64,000 nucleotides of DNA from Hymenobacter rubripertinctus. Lineage in GTDB: Bacteria; Bacteroidota; Bacteroidia; Cytophagales; Hymenobacteraceae. Every line of letters begins with the position of its first letter. Position 1 is the first letter of the stretch. A program made the position numbers and the translations under genes. This document shows, in pieces, positions 41,478 to 51,023 of the stretch. The DNA lies in contig NZ_QYCN01000010.1 of the NCBI RefSeq assembly GCF_003583925.1, forward strand, positions 72,093 to 136,092, read 5' to 3'. The notes under the pieces were generated by a model, which made no database searches, had not been told where the DNA came from, and worked only from the letters and a program-made list of their open reading frames with translations.

Positions 41478-42108
41478 AAACCTTAGCCGCCGGGTTGCCG
41501 AACACGGTTTGGCCGGCGGGCACGTCGGCCACTACCACGGAGCCGGCCCCCACGCGGGCTTTGGCCCCGATTTTCACCCCGGCCACCACAATGGCGCCGG
41601 CCCCGATGAAGGCCAGCTCACCCACCTGCACGTTGGCGTTGAGGATGGCCCCGGCCCCAAGCTGGGCATAGTCGCCCACTTCGGCCTTCACCTCAACTAC
41701 CGAGTTAGCACCCAGAATGCAGCCGTCGCCGAGTTTAGCGGTGCCGGCTACCACGGCGTTGGCCCCGATCAGGTTGCCGTGGCCCAGCCAGGCGTGGGCC
41801 GACACGCTGGCCCGCTGGTGAATGGCGTTGACGGGGGCCACGGTGTACTCTTCGCGCAGCATATTGGTCAGGCTGCGGCGGCTGGCCGTGTCCTCAGTGG
41901 CCACAAATACTTCGCACTTCTTGCCCAGCAGCTTGAGCAGCTCCTTGTCGTCGGTGTTGCCCATCACGGGCACGTCGTTGAGTTCGGTTTCCTGGAGGGC
42001 GGTATCGTCATCGAGCAGGCAATAAACGACCACGTCGTTGCTTTGGAAGGCATCGAGGGCAGCAGTACCCACGGCCTGCGCGCCGAGAATGATTACGGGG
42101 TTTTCCAT
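41476..42108 (-). CDS. NeuD-type sugar O-acyltransferase
   Basis: 210 residues from ATG 42108 (MENPVIILGAQAVGTAALDA). The N-terminal Rossmann-like PglD domain (about 1-85, VIILGAQAVGTA, VATEDTASRRSLTNML) is followed by a left-handed beta-helix of hexapeptide repeats (about 95-205, for example IGANAVVAGTAKLGDGCILG) ending in GSVVVADVPAGQTVFGNPAAKV. Such proteins acetylate sugars (sialic acid, bacillosamine or related) for surface glycans, using acetyl-CoA. The exact sugar is unknown. A -7 box precedes it. No glycan cluster is adjacent. Confidence 0.91.
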   Translation of the reverse strand: MENPVIILGAQAVGTAALDAFQSNDVVVYCLLDDDTALQETELNDVPVMGNTDDKELLKLLGKKCEVFVATEDTASRRSLTNMLREEYTVAPVNAIHQRASVSAHAWLGHGNLIGANAVVAGTAKLGDGCILGANSVVEVKAEVGDYAQLGAGAILNANVQVGELAFIGAGAIVVAGVKIGAKARVGAGSVVVADVPAGQTVFGNPAAKV

Positions 42109-42159
42109 ACTATTAAAAAACGGCCGCGAGGGCCGATGAGGAATGTCGAGAGTAAAGCG

Positions 42160-42167
42160 CAAAGATA
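42160..42167 (-). promoter_or_regulatory. TAnnTTTG -7 box
   Basis: Minus-strand TATCTTTG lies 51 bases upstream of the acyltransferase ATG. Confidence 0.55.
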
Positions 42168-42195
42168 CGGGGCTTGTTTTTATCCGTGTCCGGCT

Positions 42196-42251
42196 GGTTG
42201 TTGGTTGTTGGTTGTTGGTTGTTGGTTGTTGGTTGTTGGTTGTTGGTTGTT
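42196..42251. repeat. GGTTGTT heptamer array
   Basis: Eight exact GGTTGTT units in a row, the longest array in the window, next to a GTCAT-family hairpin. Confidence 0.95.
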
Positions 42252-42255
42252 AGAG

Positions 42256-42296
42256 GAAGAACGTCATTCCGAGCTTGCCGAGGAATGACGTTCTTC
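42256..42296. terminator. GTCAT-family hairpin
   Basis: GAAGAACGTCATTCC (42256-42270) pairs exactly with 42282-42296. It lies between the membrane-protein gene's stop and the acyltransferase promoter. Confidence 0.7.
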
Positions 42297-42323
42297 TCCC
42301 CTCTTACTGACAGCCACCGCCAG

Positions 42324-43628
42324 CTAAAAAACCCGCCGGCCCAGCCAGCGCAGCCAGCGGGCGGCGTAGTCGTTTTGCAGCAGCAGCAGTACCAGAAACG
42401 GCAGGAAGCTGACGCGGTAGCGGTTGAGCGTGCCCAGGTTGGGGGTAGTAAGGCCGAGCAGCGCCGCCAGAATCAGGCAGTACAGGAGCAGGGCCAGCAC
42501 CAGCGCGAAGGGTAACTGCCCGGGCCGGCCACGCAAAACGGCGACTCCGGCCAGCCCCAGCACCAGCAGCAAGAGCAGGTTTTCCAGGCCCGCAATCAGG
42601 TAAAGCACCATGCGGCCTTCCCAGGGCCAGGGCCGGACCAGGGCATTAACAATGGCCTGGGGCGCGTGCTGCACCACGCTGGCCGTGGTGGGGCGCAGCT
42701 CAGGGTAAGCCAGGTGCGGACGGTTGCGGGAGGTTTTGAGCAGGCTGGAATAGTTGCGCTGGAGCTGGGAGGTGAACTTGTTGGCCCGGAACACCGGACT
42801 TACCTCGCTGGCCGCCCACGCTCCGGCAGCCAGCAAGGCCAGCAACAGCGCCGTTTGCGCCCACCGGCTCCGGGCCGCACCCAGCTGCTGCAAGGTGCGC
42901 GTGAGGCCCAGGCCGGCCAGGTTGCCGAAGAGCACGACGGCAAAAAAGTACCGCATCTTAAAATGCAGCAGCGCGGCCGCCAGCAACCCCAGCACGGCCC
43001 TCAGCCGCCGCGCGGCCGGCCCGTAGGCCAGATACACTACCAGCGCCAGTACCAGCGCCCCACTGCCCACCAGCAAACTTTCCTTGGTTAGCCCCGACGT
43101 CCAGTACACCACCGTGGGCCAGCCCAGGAAGGCCACTACCCCTGCCCCCGCCGTAGCCAGCGGCCAGCGCAGCCGTAGCTGCCGCACCAGCTCCCAGCAC
43201 CCCACGAAGCTGAACATCGACAGGTAGAGCCCGTTAAGCAGGGCCGCCCCCAGGCTGGCCAGGTTGAAAACGGAAAGCAGTTTGATCAGAAAGAGCGTGT
43301 TTGAAAAGCCGTGGTAAACCAGCCTGTGGCGGCCCCACTTAAACTCGTCCGTGAACAGCATCCGGCCCCACTGCCCCGGCTCGTGCCAGAGCTGGTCGGT
43401 CATCCGCAGCGACCAATCCTGGAAATAGTGACCATCCTCGCTCAGCAGCAGCACCGACAGCGCCGTAACGGCCAGCTTGAGCAACAGCGTAGGCAGCACC
43501 CACCGGCCCACGCCCGGCAATTGCCGCATCCGGGGCAGCCACCACCCCAGCAGCCCCAGCAGTCCGGCATTCAGCAATAAGGCAAGGATGATCTTGGGCA
43601 GCAAGGCAAAAAAGTTAAGAAGCCGCAA
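42324..43628 (-). CDS. Polytopic membrane protein, function unknown
   Basis: About 434 residues with ten or more membrane spans, Leu/Ala-rich, with loops such as EDGHYFQDWSLRMTDQLWHE, FKWGRHRLVYHGFSN and SPVFRANKFTSQLQRNYSSL. The pattern (hydrophilic loop after the first two spans, helices to the end) resembles polysaccharide polymerase or glycosyltransferase-like membrane proteins, but no specific motif is recognised. No ATG lies at the 5' end: candidates are TTG codons at 43628 (used here), 43604 or 43670, and the upstream part is made of heptamer repeats. The start is therefore uncertain. Confidence 0.75.
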   Translation of the reverse strand: MRLLNFFALLPKIILALLLNAGLLGLLGWWLPRMRQLPGVGRWVLPTLLLKLAVTALSVLLLSEDGHYFQDWSLRMTDQLWHEPGQWGRMLFTDEFKWGRHRLVYHGFSNTLFLIKLLSVFNLASLGAALLNGLYLSMFSFVGCWELVRQLRLRWPLATAGAGVVAFLGWPTVVYWTSGLTKESLLVGSGALVLALVVYLAYGPAARRLRAVLGLLAAALLHFKMRYFFAVVLFGNLAGLGLTRTLQQLGAARSRWAQTALLLALLAAGAWAASEVSPVFRANKFTSQLQRNYSSLLKTSRNRPHLAYPELRPTTASVVQHAPQAIVNALVRPWPWEGRMVLYLIAGLENLLLLLVLGLAGVAVLRGRPGQLPFALVLALLLYCLILAALLGLTTPNLGTLNRYRVSFLPFLVLLLLQNDYAARWLRWLGRRVF

Positions 43629-43745
43629 GTTACAAGGGTTGAGCCGCAAGCCACAAGCTACAGGCTGCAAGTACGTTCATATGGTTCACCGCTTATGGCT
43701 TGTGGCTTGTGGCTTGTAGCTTGTAGCTCAACCCTTGCGGCTTGC
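43620..43745. repeat. GCCGCAA/GCTTGTG heptamer arms
   Basis: The left arm (43620-43674) has GCCGCAA, GCCACAA and GCTACAG units; the right arm (43692-43745) has GCTTGTG, GCTTGTA and GCTTGCA units. The arms are complementary and flank ACGTTCATATGG. The left arm overlaps the 5' end of the membrane-protein gene. Confidence 0.82.
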
Positions 43746-43755
43746 AACTCACCCC

Positions 43756-45033
43756 TTACCAGCGCAGCAGGCTGGCCCCGATGCCGCACTGCACGCAGCG
43801 GCGCGGGGCGCAGTAGCCGTGCTCCAGGGCCAGCAGGGCCTGAGAGTCGGCGGCGCAGGTGTGGCGGAAACCGGCCGCTTCGTAGGCATCGGTGAGGTGG
43901 TTGTGCTCGGGCGGGAGGTGGTCGAGCAGGCTCAGGACGGCTTCCACCTGTTCCGGATTGCCCAGGCTGCGGGCGTAGGCCACGCGCAGGGGCACCACCG
44001 TATTAATGATGAGCAGATGGGCGCTGCTCCGACCCAGCACGGCCGTTTTGCCCGGTTTGCCGGGGCGGGTGTGGGTCAGCCAGTACTCGGGCAGTGGGGC
44101 GGCGAAGAACTGCTCCAGCGCCCGCCCGTCGCGGGCCGTGAGCAGGGCATCGAACAGCGTGGGGCGGGCGTGAAGCAGAGCCACCAACTGGGCCAAACGC
44201 ACCGTGGGGAAGTTGGCGGGGCGCAGGCGCAGGAAGTTCCACTCGGCGGCGGCCAGGGCGGTGCCGTGCAGGTTGTACTTGTGGCGCAGAAACGCGTACT
44301 CGGTCTGCAATTCCCGGCTGTACTCATCCAGCGGCTCCCCGGCCAGAAAGCCCGCCTGCCCGAACACCAGCGCGGCCAGTTGACGCACGTCGGGGCGGTG
44401 GCGGCGCAGCAGGGCCAGCGGCAGGGCTTTGGCCAGCCGGCTCAGGGGCTCGGTATTCTTCTTGAACCCGAAAGCCGCCGCCAACGCGTGCCAGGCGGTG
44501 GCTTCCCAATCCTGGCCCAGCAGTTCGTGTAGTTCGGCAATGCGGTCGGCTTTCTGCTCCATGCGTTCCAGCAGGGCGCGGCCCAGCATCATAGTGCGCG
44601 TCAGCTCGGTTACGCGGGGCAGCAGCGGGGCGCAGGGCAGCAGTACCCCGGCGGGCTGCTGGCGGAGCTGCTCGTAGGCGGCCAACGCCCCGGCCGGCAA
44701 CCGCGCCGCCAGCGCCAGCGCCGGAATGGCCGAGCCGTTAGTGCGCTGCACGTTGGCATCGGCCACGTTCACTACGTGCAGCACTACCTGGTCGTACTTG
44801 GGGTCGGTCTGGTGGTGGTGGCGGTGCCAGTCAGAGGCCCGCAGGTGAATTTCCACGGCCCCGTTCCACTCCACCTCGCCCAGGCGCAAACGGGCATTCA
44901 GGAAATCGGGGCCGGCATCGGGGTTGCGGTGGCCGGGCCGCAGCACGGTTACCACTTGGCCGTCCTCGGTGCGCAGGTCGGTTTTATCGAAATACTGGTG
45001 CTGCCAGATATAGTGGAGGAAATCTTCCTGCAT
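43756..45033 (-). CDS. DUF2851 family protein
   Basis: 425 residues matching DUF2851 of Bacteroidota: MQEDFLHYIWQHQYFDKTDL, PGHRNPDAGPDFLNARLRLG, EWNGAVEIHLRASDWHRHHH, DPKYDQVVLHVVNVAD, then a helical middle and a C-terminal Cys set (CAPRRCVQCGIG) that may bind zinc. The conserved Asp/Glu/His pattern at the N-terminus resembles restriction-endonuclease-like nuclease folds, but this is only a suspicion. Function unknown. It lies between the LolA-like gene and the membrane-protein gene, all leftward. Confidence 0.92.
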   Translation of the reverse strand: MQEDFLHYIWQHQYFDKTDLRTEDGQVVTVLRPGHRNPDAGPDFLNARLRLGEVEWNGAVEIHLRASDWHRHHHQTDPKYDQVVLHVVNVADANVQRTNGSAIPALALAARLPAGALAAYEQLRQQPAGVLLPCAPLLPRVTELTRTMMLGRALLERMEQKADRIAELHELLGQDWEATAWHALAAAFGFKKNTEPLSRLAKALPLALLRRHRPDVRQLAALVFGQAGFLAGEPLDEYSRELQTEYAFLRHKYNLHGTALAAAEWNFLRLRPANFPTVRLAQLVALLHARPTLFDALLTARDGRALEQFFAAPLPEYWLTHTRPGKPGKTAVLGRSSAHLLIINTVVPLRVAYARSLGNPEQVEAVLSLLDHLPPEHNHLTDAYEAAGFRHTCAADSQALLALEHGYCAPRRCVQCGIGASLLRW

Positions 45034-45113
45034 AATAGAGTTGTATGGCTGGTAAGAGGAGCGTTAACAGGGAATTAAAGTAGAAAAACTTCCGCTCAAT
45101 CAACCACAGAAAA

Positions 45114-45151
45114 AACCGGCCCGCCCCTGCTGATGCAGAAGCGGGCCGGTT
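45114..45151 (-). terminator. Terminator of LolA-like gene
   Basis: AACCGGCCCGC (45114-45124) pairs with 45141-45151. Read on the minus strand, a T-run follows the stem. Confidence 0.8.
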
Positions 45152-45170
45152 GAATTTATGGGCGGCGCGG

Positions 45171-45815
45171 TTAGCGCAGGTCAATCACCTTCACGCCTTT
45201 GTACTTGTTCTTATCGAAGTTGAAGGTGGTGGCGTCAACCGGGAAGTTGGGCTGGAACTTGCTGATACGGTAGGTGTAGCGGTTGCCGTTCTTCTTGTAC
45301 ATCTGCCAGCTCTTCACCGTCTTGTCGATACGGCCCACTTTCAGGCGCACTTTGTACACGGGGTTGTTGCGGTCCTCGGGCGAGAGTTCGATGATGTCTA
45401 CCAGCTCGCCGCCTTCCTTGGCCTCCTGCACGTAATTGTACTTGTAGCCTTTCTTGTAGAGCGTGTAAATCTGGGAAGGCGAAATTTCCTGCTCGTCGGG
45501 CTCGTAGTCGGAGATATTTACCTCGTTTTCCGACTTCATGTAAGTCCACATGGTCTGGCCGTTGTTGATGACCTCCTGGCCGCTCATCTTCAGCCGGAAC
45601 TTCTGACCGCTGATGGTGATGTCGCCGGTCAGGTTCTCCTTCACCTTGGCCGCGTCGTTTTCGAGCGTTTGGGTGAAGGTGGCCTTAAAGGCTTTCATGG
45701 CCTGGTATTTCGCGCTCATCTGGTCCAGAATTTTACCCGCTTTGGGGTCCTGCTGGGCCGAAGCTCCGGAGATAAACGAAACAGAGAGAGCGAGCAGAGC
45801 GAAATATTTTTTCAT
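45171..45815 (-). CDS. LolA-like outer-membrane lipoprotein carrier
   Basis: 214 residues. The signal peptide (MKKYFALLALSVSFISGASA, cleavage near AQ21) puts it in the periplasm. The rest is a beta-rich LolA-like fold: LDQMSAKYQAMKAFKATFTQ, LTGDITISGQKFRLKMSGQE, NGQTMWTYMKSENEVNISDY, SWQMYKKNGNRYTYRISKFQ. LolA carries lipoproteins across the periplasm from the LolCDE exporter. LolB is missing in this phylum, so this carrier may work alone. It sits 125 bases upstream of ftsK's end, co-directional, a pairing seen often in related genomes. Confidence 0.9.
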   Translation of the reverse strand: MKKYFALLALSVSFISGASAQQDPKAGKILDQMSAKYQAMKAFKATFTQTLENDAAKVKENLTGDITISGQKFRLKMSGQEVINNGQTMWTYMKSENEVNISDYEPDEQEISPSQIYTLYKKGYKYNYVQEAKEGGELVDIIELSPEDRNNPVYKVRLKVGRIDKTVKSWQMYKKNGNRYTYRISKFQPNFPVDATTFNFDKNKYKGVKVIDLR

Positions 45816-45940
45816 TGCAAAAGAGAGTGTGCCGTTTGGAGAGAGTAGTACTGAGACGTGAGAAGAGCAACTTTGTTTAAAATGGCCGTAATAACTTTAT
45901 TAATGGCCTTTTGCCAAGCACTTGCCCCACGTTTCGTTGC

Positions 45941-48928
45941 TTACTTAACCAGTGTATTCAACAACTGTTCCAAACTGTACTCATCCGGAATTAAAACCTC
46001 CCGGGCCTTGCTGCCCTCAAATGGCCCCACAATACCGGCGTGCTCCAGCTGGTCGATCAGGCGGCCGGCGCGGTTGTAGCCCAGCTTGAGGCGGCGCTGC
46101 AACAGCGAGGTGCTGCCCTGCTGGTGCGTGACGATGACGCGGGCGGCTTCCTCGAACATGCTGTCGCGGTCGGTGGGGTCGAAATCCTCGCCGCCGCCGT
46201 TGCCGCCGCCATCCTCCCCTACCACTTCGGGCAGGTGATAAGCGTCGGGGTAGCCCTGCTGCTCGCCCACGAAGTCGCAGAGGCGGTCCACTTCGGGCGT
46301 ATCGATGAAGGCGCACTGCACCCGGATGATGTCGGAGCCCTGCGAAATCAGCATATCGCCCTGGCCGATGAGCTGGTCGGCTCCGCCGGCATCGAGGATG
46401 GTGCGGGAGTCGATTTTGCTCGTAACCTTGAAGGAAATCCGGCAGGGGAAGTTGGCCTTGATGATGCCGGTAATCACGTTCACGGAGGGGCGCTGGGTGG
46501 CCACAATCAGGTGAATACCGATGGCGCGGGCCAGCTGGGCGAGGCGGGCAATGGGCGTTTCCACCTCCTTGCCGGCCGTCATCATCAGGTCGGCCAGCTC
46601 GTCAATCACCAGCACAATGAAGGGCATGTAGCGGTGGCCCTTTTTGGGGTTGAGGCGGCGCTCCACAAACTTGCGGTTGTACTCCTTCAGGTTGCGGCAG
46701 CCAGCATCCTTCAGCAAATCGTAGCGCTTGTCCATCTCCATGCACAGCGAGTTGAGCGTGTTCACCACCTTTTTGGTGTCGGTGATGATGGGCTCCTCGG
46801 TGTCGGGCAGCTTGGCCAGGAAGTGGCGCTCAATCTTATTGAAGATGCTCAGTTCCACCTTTTTGGGGTCGACGAGCACAAACTTGAGCTGGCTGGGGTG
46901 GCGCTTGTAGAGCAAGGAGGCCAGAATCACGTTCAGGCCCACCGACTTACCCTGGCCCGTGGCTCCGGCCATGAGCAGGTGGGGCATTTTGGCCAGGTCC
47001 ACCACAAACACCTCGTTGGTAATCGTGCGGCCGAAAGCAATGGGCAGGTCCATTTCGGAGGTGATGAACTTTTCGGTGTTGAACACCGAGCGGATGCTCA
47101 CCATCTCCTTCTTGGCGTTCGGCACCTCGATGCCGATGGTGCCCTTACCCGGAATGGGGGCGATGATGCGGATGCCCAGCGCGGCCAGGCTCAGGGCAAT
47201 ATCATCCTCCAGGCTCTTGATTTTGCTGATGCGCACCCCGGCATCGGGCACGATTTCGTAGAGCGTGACGGTGGGGCCGATGGTGGCCTTGATGCTGGCG
47301 ATACTGATGCCGTAGTGGCCCAGCGTTTCCACGATGCGGTCTTTGTTGGCCTCCAGCTCCTCCTTGGTTACCTGGGCTTTGGCTACGCCGTAGTCGTTGA
47401 GCAGCTCCAGGGTGGGGTACTGGTAGCGGGGCAGGTCGAGGGTGGGGTCGTACTCGCCGGTGGGCATGGCCTCCTGGTCCTCGTCTTCCTCGGCAATGGT
47501 GGCCATATCGGGGCCGGCCGAAGGGTCCAGCTCGGGTTTGGAAGTGGCATCCTGCACTTCAAACGAAAGCCCGGCCGCCGCTACCGCCGCCACCGGCGCG
47601 ACTGGCACCACGGGAGCCGAGGGGGGCAGCGGCGCATCATCGTCGGCCAGATCGGCCAGCGAAAGGGGCGTCGGCACGTTGGAGACCGGGGGTGCCAGGG
47701 GCGCGGGCGGGGCCTTGCGCTCGGGCTCGGGCTCAGCTACTTCAATGGAGAAGCTGGGGCCGGAGGCAGCCGGCTTCGCGGCGGCCACAGCAGCCACAAC
47801 CGGGGCCACGCTCATGGGCAAGGACGCCGCTCCGGCGGCGAGGCCGCCGGCCACGCCGGTAGCACTGGCCGCGGCTGAGGTAGCGGCCGAGGTAGCAGCC
47901 GCCAGGGCCGGGGAAGCCACCGGACCGGTGCGGGGCACGGGCACTTCGGCGGGTTCCTCTTCTTCAGAGGCTGCCGGCTCGGTGGGCGCGGCCAGCGGGC
48001 CGACGCGCTTGAGCGTGATGCCCAGCGAACCGTCCTCGGTAGCGGTGCCGGGCGCATCGGTGGCCCAGGGAGCGGGCTCGTTGGTGGCGGGGCGGTGGGC
48101 AGCCAGCGCAGCCCCCACTGCCTCGTCGTGCTCCGCGCCATCACTGCTGCGGCGCAGGTTCAGGCTGGTGATATTGAAGAAGAATACCACGAACGAAATC
48201 AGCAGGAAGGCCAGCAGCAGCACCGTGCCCCCGCCCAGCAGCCCGCTCAGGGCGGAAGCCGTTTCGTAGCCGACGCCCCCGCACAGGAAGTCGAGGCTGT
48301 GGGCCACGCTGGCCGATACGTCGGGTTCCTGCAAGGAGAGCACTACGTAGCCCAGCAACACGCTCAGCCAGAGCATCACGAACAGGCACAGGGCCAGCAC
48401 GTAGGTAAACGACACGTCGGCCCGCCGGAACACAATTTTGTAGCCCAGGAAGAACACGACCGGAATGAGGGCAAACGCGGCCACGCCAAAGCCGTCCTGA
48501 ATCAGCCACTGGGCCAGCACGGCCCCCACCAGCCCCAGCCAGTTGCCGGTTTCCTTGCCCGCCTCGGCCGTGGACGTGCTGCCCAGGCTTTCGGTTACGC
48601 TTTGGTCGGCGTGGCCCGTGAACAGGAAGGAGATGAAGGCAATGGTGAGGTAGATGGAGCCAATCAGGAAGAAAAACCCCAGAAACAGCTGGAAACGCCG
48701 GTCGCGCAGGAAGGCAAACGCCCCGCCCAGGTTGAGGGCCGGCAGGGAGAGCGGCTTACGGGCCTTTTTGTCGGCCGGAGCTGCTTTGGGTTCGTTGCGG
48801 CGGGTTTCGCGGGCCGGCTCAGCGGCCGGCCGGGGCTGGTTACGGGCCGGCCGGGGCTCGGTCGCGCGGGGCTCGTTGGTACGGCTCCCGGACCCGCCGG
48901 AAGTTTGCTTGTAAGTATTTTTCGCCAT
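45941..48928 (-). CDS. ftsK: DNA translocase FtsK
   Basis: 995 residues. A Pro/Arg-rich cytoplasmic head (about 1-70) precedes four membrane spans (about 80-255), a long Ala/Pro/Glu linker (about 270-500), and then the motor: FtsK alpha domain and beta RecA-like ATPase (about 530-905) with Walker A GATGQGKSVGLN and Walker B FIVLVIDELADLM, and a gamma DNA-reading winged helix (about 925-990, GRLIDQLEHAGIVGPFEGSK). FtsK pumps the chromosome terminus at the septum and activates XerCD at dif. xerD is nearby at 51487-52389. Length is normal. A LolA-like gene follows. Confidence 0.96.
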   Translation of the reverse strand: MAKNTYKQTSGGSGSRTNEPRATEPRPARNQPRPAAEPARETRRNEPKAAPADKKARKPLSLPALNLGGAFAFLRDRRFQLFLGFFFLIGSIYLTIAFISFLFTGHADQSVTESLGSTSTAEAGKETGNWLGLVGAVLAQWLIQDGFGVAAFALIPVVFFLGYKIVFRRADVSFTYVLALCLFVMLWLSVLLGYVVLSLQEPDVSASVAHSLDFLCGGVGYETASALSGLLGGGTVLLLAFLLISFVVFFFNITSLNLRRSSDGAEHDEAVGAALAAHRPATNEPAPWATDAPGTATEDGSLGITLKRVGPLAAPTEPAASEEEEPAEVPVPRTGPVASPALAAATSAATSAAASATGVAGGLAAGAASLPMSVAPVVAAVAAAKPAASGPSFSIEVAEPEPERKAPPAPLAPPVSNVPTPLSLADLADDDAPLPPSAPVVPVAPVAAVAAAGLSFEVQDATSKPELDPSAGPDMATIAEEDEDQEAMPTGEYDPTLDLPRYQYPTLELLNDYGVAKAQVTKEELEANKDRIVETLGHYGISIASIKATIGPTVTLYEIVPDAGVRISKIKSLEDDIALSLAALGIRIIAPIPGKGTIGIEVPNAKKEMVSIRSVFNTEKFITSEMDLPIAFGRTITNEVFVVDLAKMPHLLMAGATGQGKSVGLNVILASLLYKRHPSQLKFVLVDPKKVELSIFNKIERHFLAKLPDTEEPIITDTKKVVNTLNSLCMEMDKRYDLLKDAGCRNLKEYNRKFVERRLNPKKGHRYMPFIVLVIDELADLMMTAGKEVETPIARLAQLARAIGIHLIVATQRPSVNVITGIIKANFPCRISFKVTSKIDSRTILDAGGADQLIGQGDMLISQGSDIIRVQCAFIDTPEVDRLCDFVGEQQGYPDAYHLPEVVGEDGGGNGGGEDFDPTDRDSMFEEAARVIVTHQQGSTSLLQRRLKLGYNRAGRLIDQLEHAGIVGPFEGSKAREVLIPDEYSLEQLLNTLVK

Positions 48929-49115
48929 TGGAATAGTCGCCAGAAACCAAATCTAGGCATAAAGGAGGTGAAATAGTGAGATAGTGAAGTGGTGAGTTTG
49001 ACGTTTCGGGGTCCGGGCGGGGCCAGCGGTCCGGTTAGCCCGTTGAGTTCTGTCACTTACATAGCCCCCGTTGCCTGGCTGGACCTGCCGAACGTCAACT
49101 CTCTATTTCACCATT

Positions 49116-50843
49116 TCACTGGCTCACCTCATACACCCACAGCTGCCAGAACGCGCCTGGGGCAGCGTATTGCCCGAACAGGCGCAGACCACTCTGCCCG
49201 GGGTGGGCCAGCCGGGCCGCCGACAGCACGTAGCGCCCCCCGAGTTGCCGGAAGGCGGCGGCGTTGAACTGCCAGTGCTGCACGGTGCGGCCCGGCCGGG
49301 CACCCACCCGAAAATCCTTGCCCAGCTCGGCCGAAAACAGGTAGCAGCGGTTGCCCCAGGCGTCGAAGTAGGTGCGTAGTTCCGGGCTCTTAGCCAGCTC
49401 GCCGGCTATGACGGGGCGGAAGGCGTGCTTGTAGGCCAGGGGATAGTTGTTCTGGTAGGCGTCGAGGGTGTAGAAGTCGTTGAGCGAGGCCACGGCGGGC
49501 GGCAGGCCCAGGCAGGCCACCCGGTAGGCGGCCGGCTCCTGCCCGGTGCGGGTGCGGATATCCTGGCGCACCTGCCGGAACAAGTCGGGGGCTACGTAGG
49601 CGGCGTAGGTGGGCTCGGAGGCGGGCAAACGGCCCAGCAGGCGGCCCGCGTTCCGGGTCCACTCCGTGTTCAGGCCCAGTCCGAGGGCCAGTTGCAGGCT
49701 CACCAGCGCCCAGCGGCCCCGGCCGGCCGGCAGGTAGGCCAGGCTCAGGGCCAGCACCCCAAACCAGGCCAGCGGCAGCAGAAAGTGCAGGCGGGCCAGG
49801 TTGAGCGTACGCAGCGGCGGCACCACATTCTGCACCGCGCCCACCAGCTGGGGGTAGAAGCCACAGAACACGGAAACCAGCGCCAGCAAGCCCAGCGCCA
49901 GCGCCAGATACCGGCGCACGGGCGGCCGGGGCGGCCCGGCCGGCAGCAGCCCACCGGCCGCCCCGGCCGCCAGCAGCGGGGCCAGGTGCGGAAACAGCCC
50001 GCTGTGGTACTGCCCCACCAGAAAGTAGAGGGCCGCCGATTTCAGCCCCGCCCCTACCCCACCCGGCACCAGGCGGGCGTAGTCGAACTCCAGGCGGTGG
50101 GGCACGAACCGGCCGCTGAGCAGCAGCGAATACACCAATGGAAACTCCACCACCAGGTAGGCCAGGGCCAGCAGAACCAGGCCCAGCGCGGCCCGCCAGG
50201 CCACCCGGCGGGTCCGCACCGCGTCCCAGGCCAGGGCCGCCGCCCCGCCGGCCAGCACAAACAGCCCCGCCAGCACCAGGCTCGACCACACCGCGAAACC
50301 CACCAGCACGGCCCAGTCGGTCCAGCGGGCGGGGCGGCGGCGCAGGTTCAGCAGCACGACCACCACCGCCGGCTGGCCCAGCACCGATACGCCGTAGGCC
50401 GTGTAGGCCGGCAGCACGGCCCAGGCCAGGGCCAGCGCGGCGCTCAGGCCCGCCTGCCGGGGCCCGGGCAACCCGTAGCGACGCAGCAGCCAGTACATGC
50501 TCAGCAGGCCGGCTAGGCGCACCAGCCACTCGTGCAGCAGGTAGGCGGGCAGCGTGGGCAACAGGGCCTGCAAGCCCACCAGCGGCTGCAAGCCGGGCCG
50601 CATGGCGTTGCGGGGCAGCCCGTGCAGCAGGCGCTCCACCACCGTACCCGGCCGGTAGTCGAGGGCCTTGCCCTCGCGCACGAGCACGTAGGGCGCTACC
50701 AGCTCAGTATCGAGGTTATCATCGAGCAGAATATAGGTGCGGCCGGCCGGGGCCAGGTACACCAGGCTCAGGGCCAGCAGGGCCAGCAGAGCCCACCACA
50801 GCGCCGGTTGCGGGCGGCTGGTATTGCGAATTGCTTGGGGCAT
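49116..50843 (-). CDS. DUF6044 family polytopic membrane protein
   Basis: 575 residues with about 11 membrane spans (starting at 13-32, then through about 430) and a C-terminal soluble domain. The domain has the DUF6044 features CLGLPPAVASLNDFYTLDAY, NNYPLAYKHAFRPVIAGEL and YFDAWGNRCYLFSAELG. The loop after the first span, LLDDNLDTELVAPYVLVREG, resembles the catalytic loop of GT-C-type glycosyltransferases. A role in cell-surface glycan assembly is possible but not shown. The start ATG 50843 is supported by a -7 box 27 bases upstream. Confidence 0.85.
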   Translation of the reverse strand: MPQAIRNTSRPQPALWWALLALLALSLVYLAPAGRTYILLDDNLDTELVAPYVLVREGKALDYRPGTVVERLLHGLPRNAMRPGLQPLVGLQALLPTLPAYLLHEWLVRLAGLLSMYWLLRRYGLPGPRQAGLSAALALAWAVLPAYTAYGVSVLGQPAVVVVLLNLRRRPARWTDWAVLVGFAVWSSLVLAGLFVLAGGAAALAWDAVRTRRVAWRAALGLVLLALAYLVVEFPLVYSLLLSGRFVPHRLEFDYARLVPGGVGAGLKSAALYFLVGQYHSGLFPHLAPLLAAGAAGGLLPAGPPRPPVRRYLALALGLLALVSVFCGFYPQLVGAVQNVVPPLRTLNLARLHFLLPLAWFGVLALSLAYLPAGRGRWALVSLQLALGLGLNTEWTRNAGRLLGRLPASEPTYAAYVAPDLFRQVRQDIRTRTGQEPAAYRVACLGLPPAVASLNDFYTLDAYQNNYPLAYKHAFRPVIAGELAKSPELRTYFDAWGNRCYLFSAELGKDFRVGARPGRTVQHWQFNAAAFRQLGGRYVLSAARLAHPGQSGLRLFGQYAAPGAFWQLWVYEVSQ

Positions 50844-50869
50844 GCTGAACGGCAGGAAAACAAGAGGCG

Positions 50870-50877
50870 CAAAAGTA
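50870..50877 (-). promoter_or_regulatory. TAnnTTTG -7 box of DUF6044 gene
   Basis: Minus-strand TACTTTTG, 26 bases from the ATG. Confidence 0.6.
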
Positions 50878-51023
50878 GCGGTTCCGCCGCCCGCGGGCAG
50901 CCGCTACTGCCTTTTTTTCGTTAGCCGGACAACCCCCTACCCCGCGCCCCAGCCGCCCCGGCCCCATCACCGGCCCGTTGCTTTCGCCCGGCGGCATTTC
51001 AGTTTTATAGTTAGGTACCTGCT

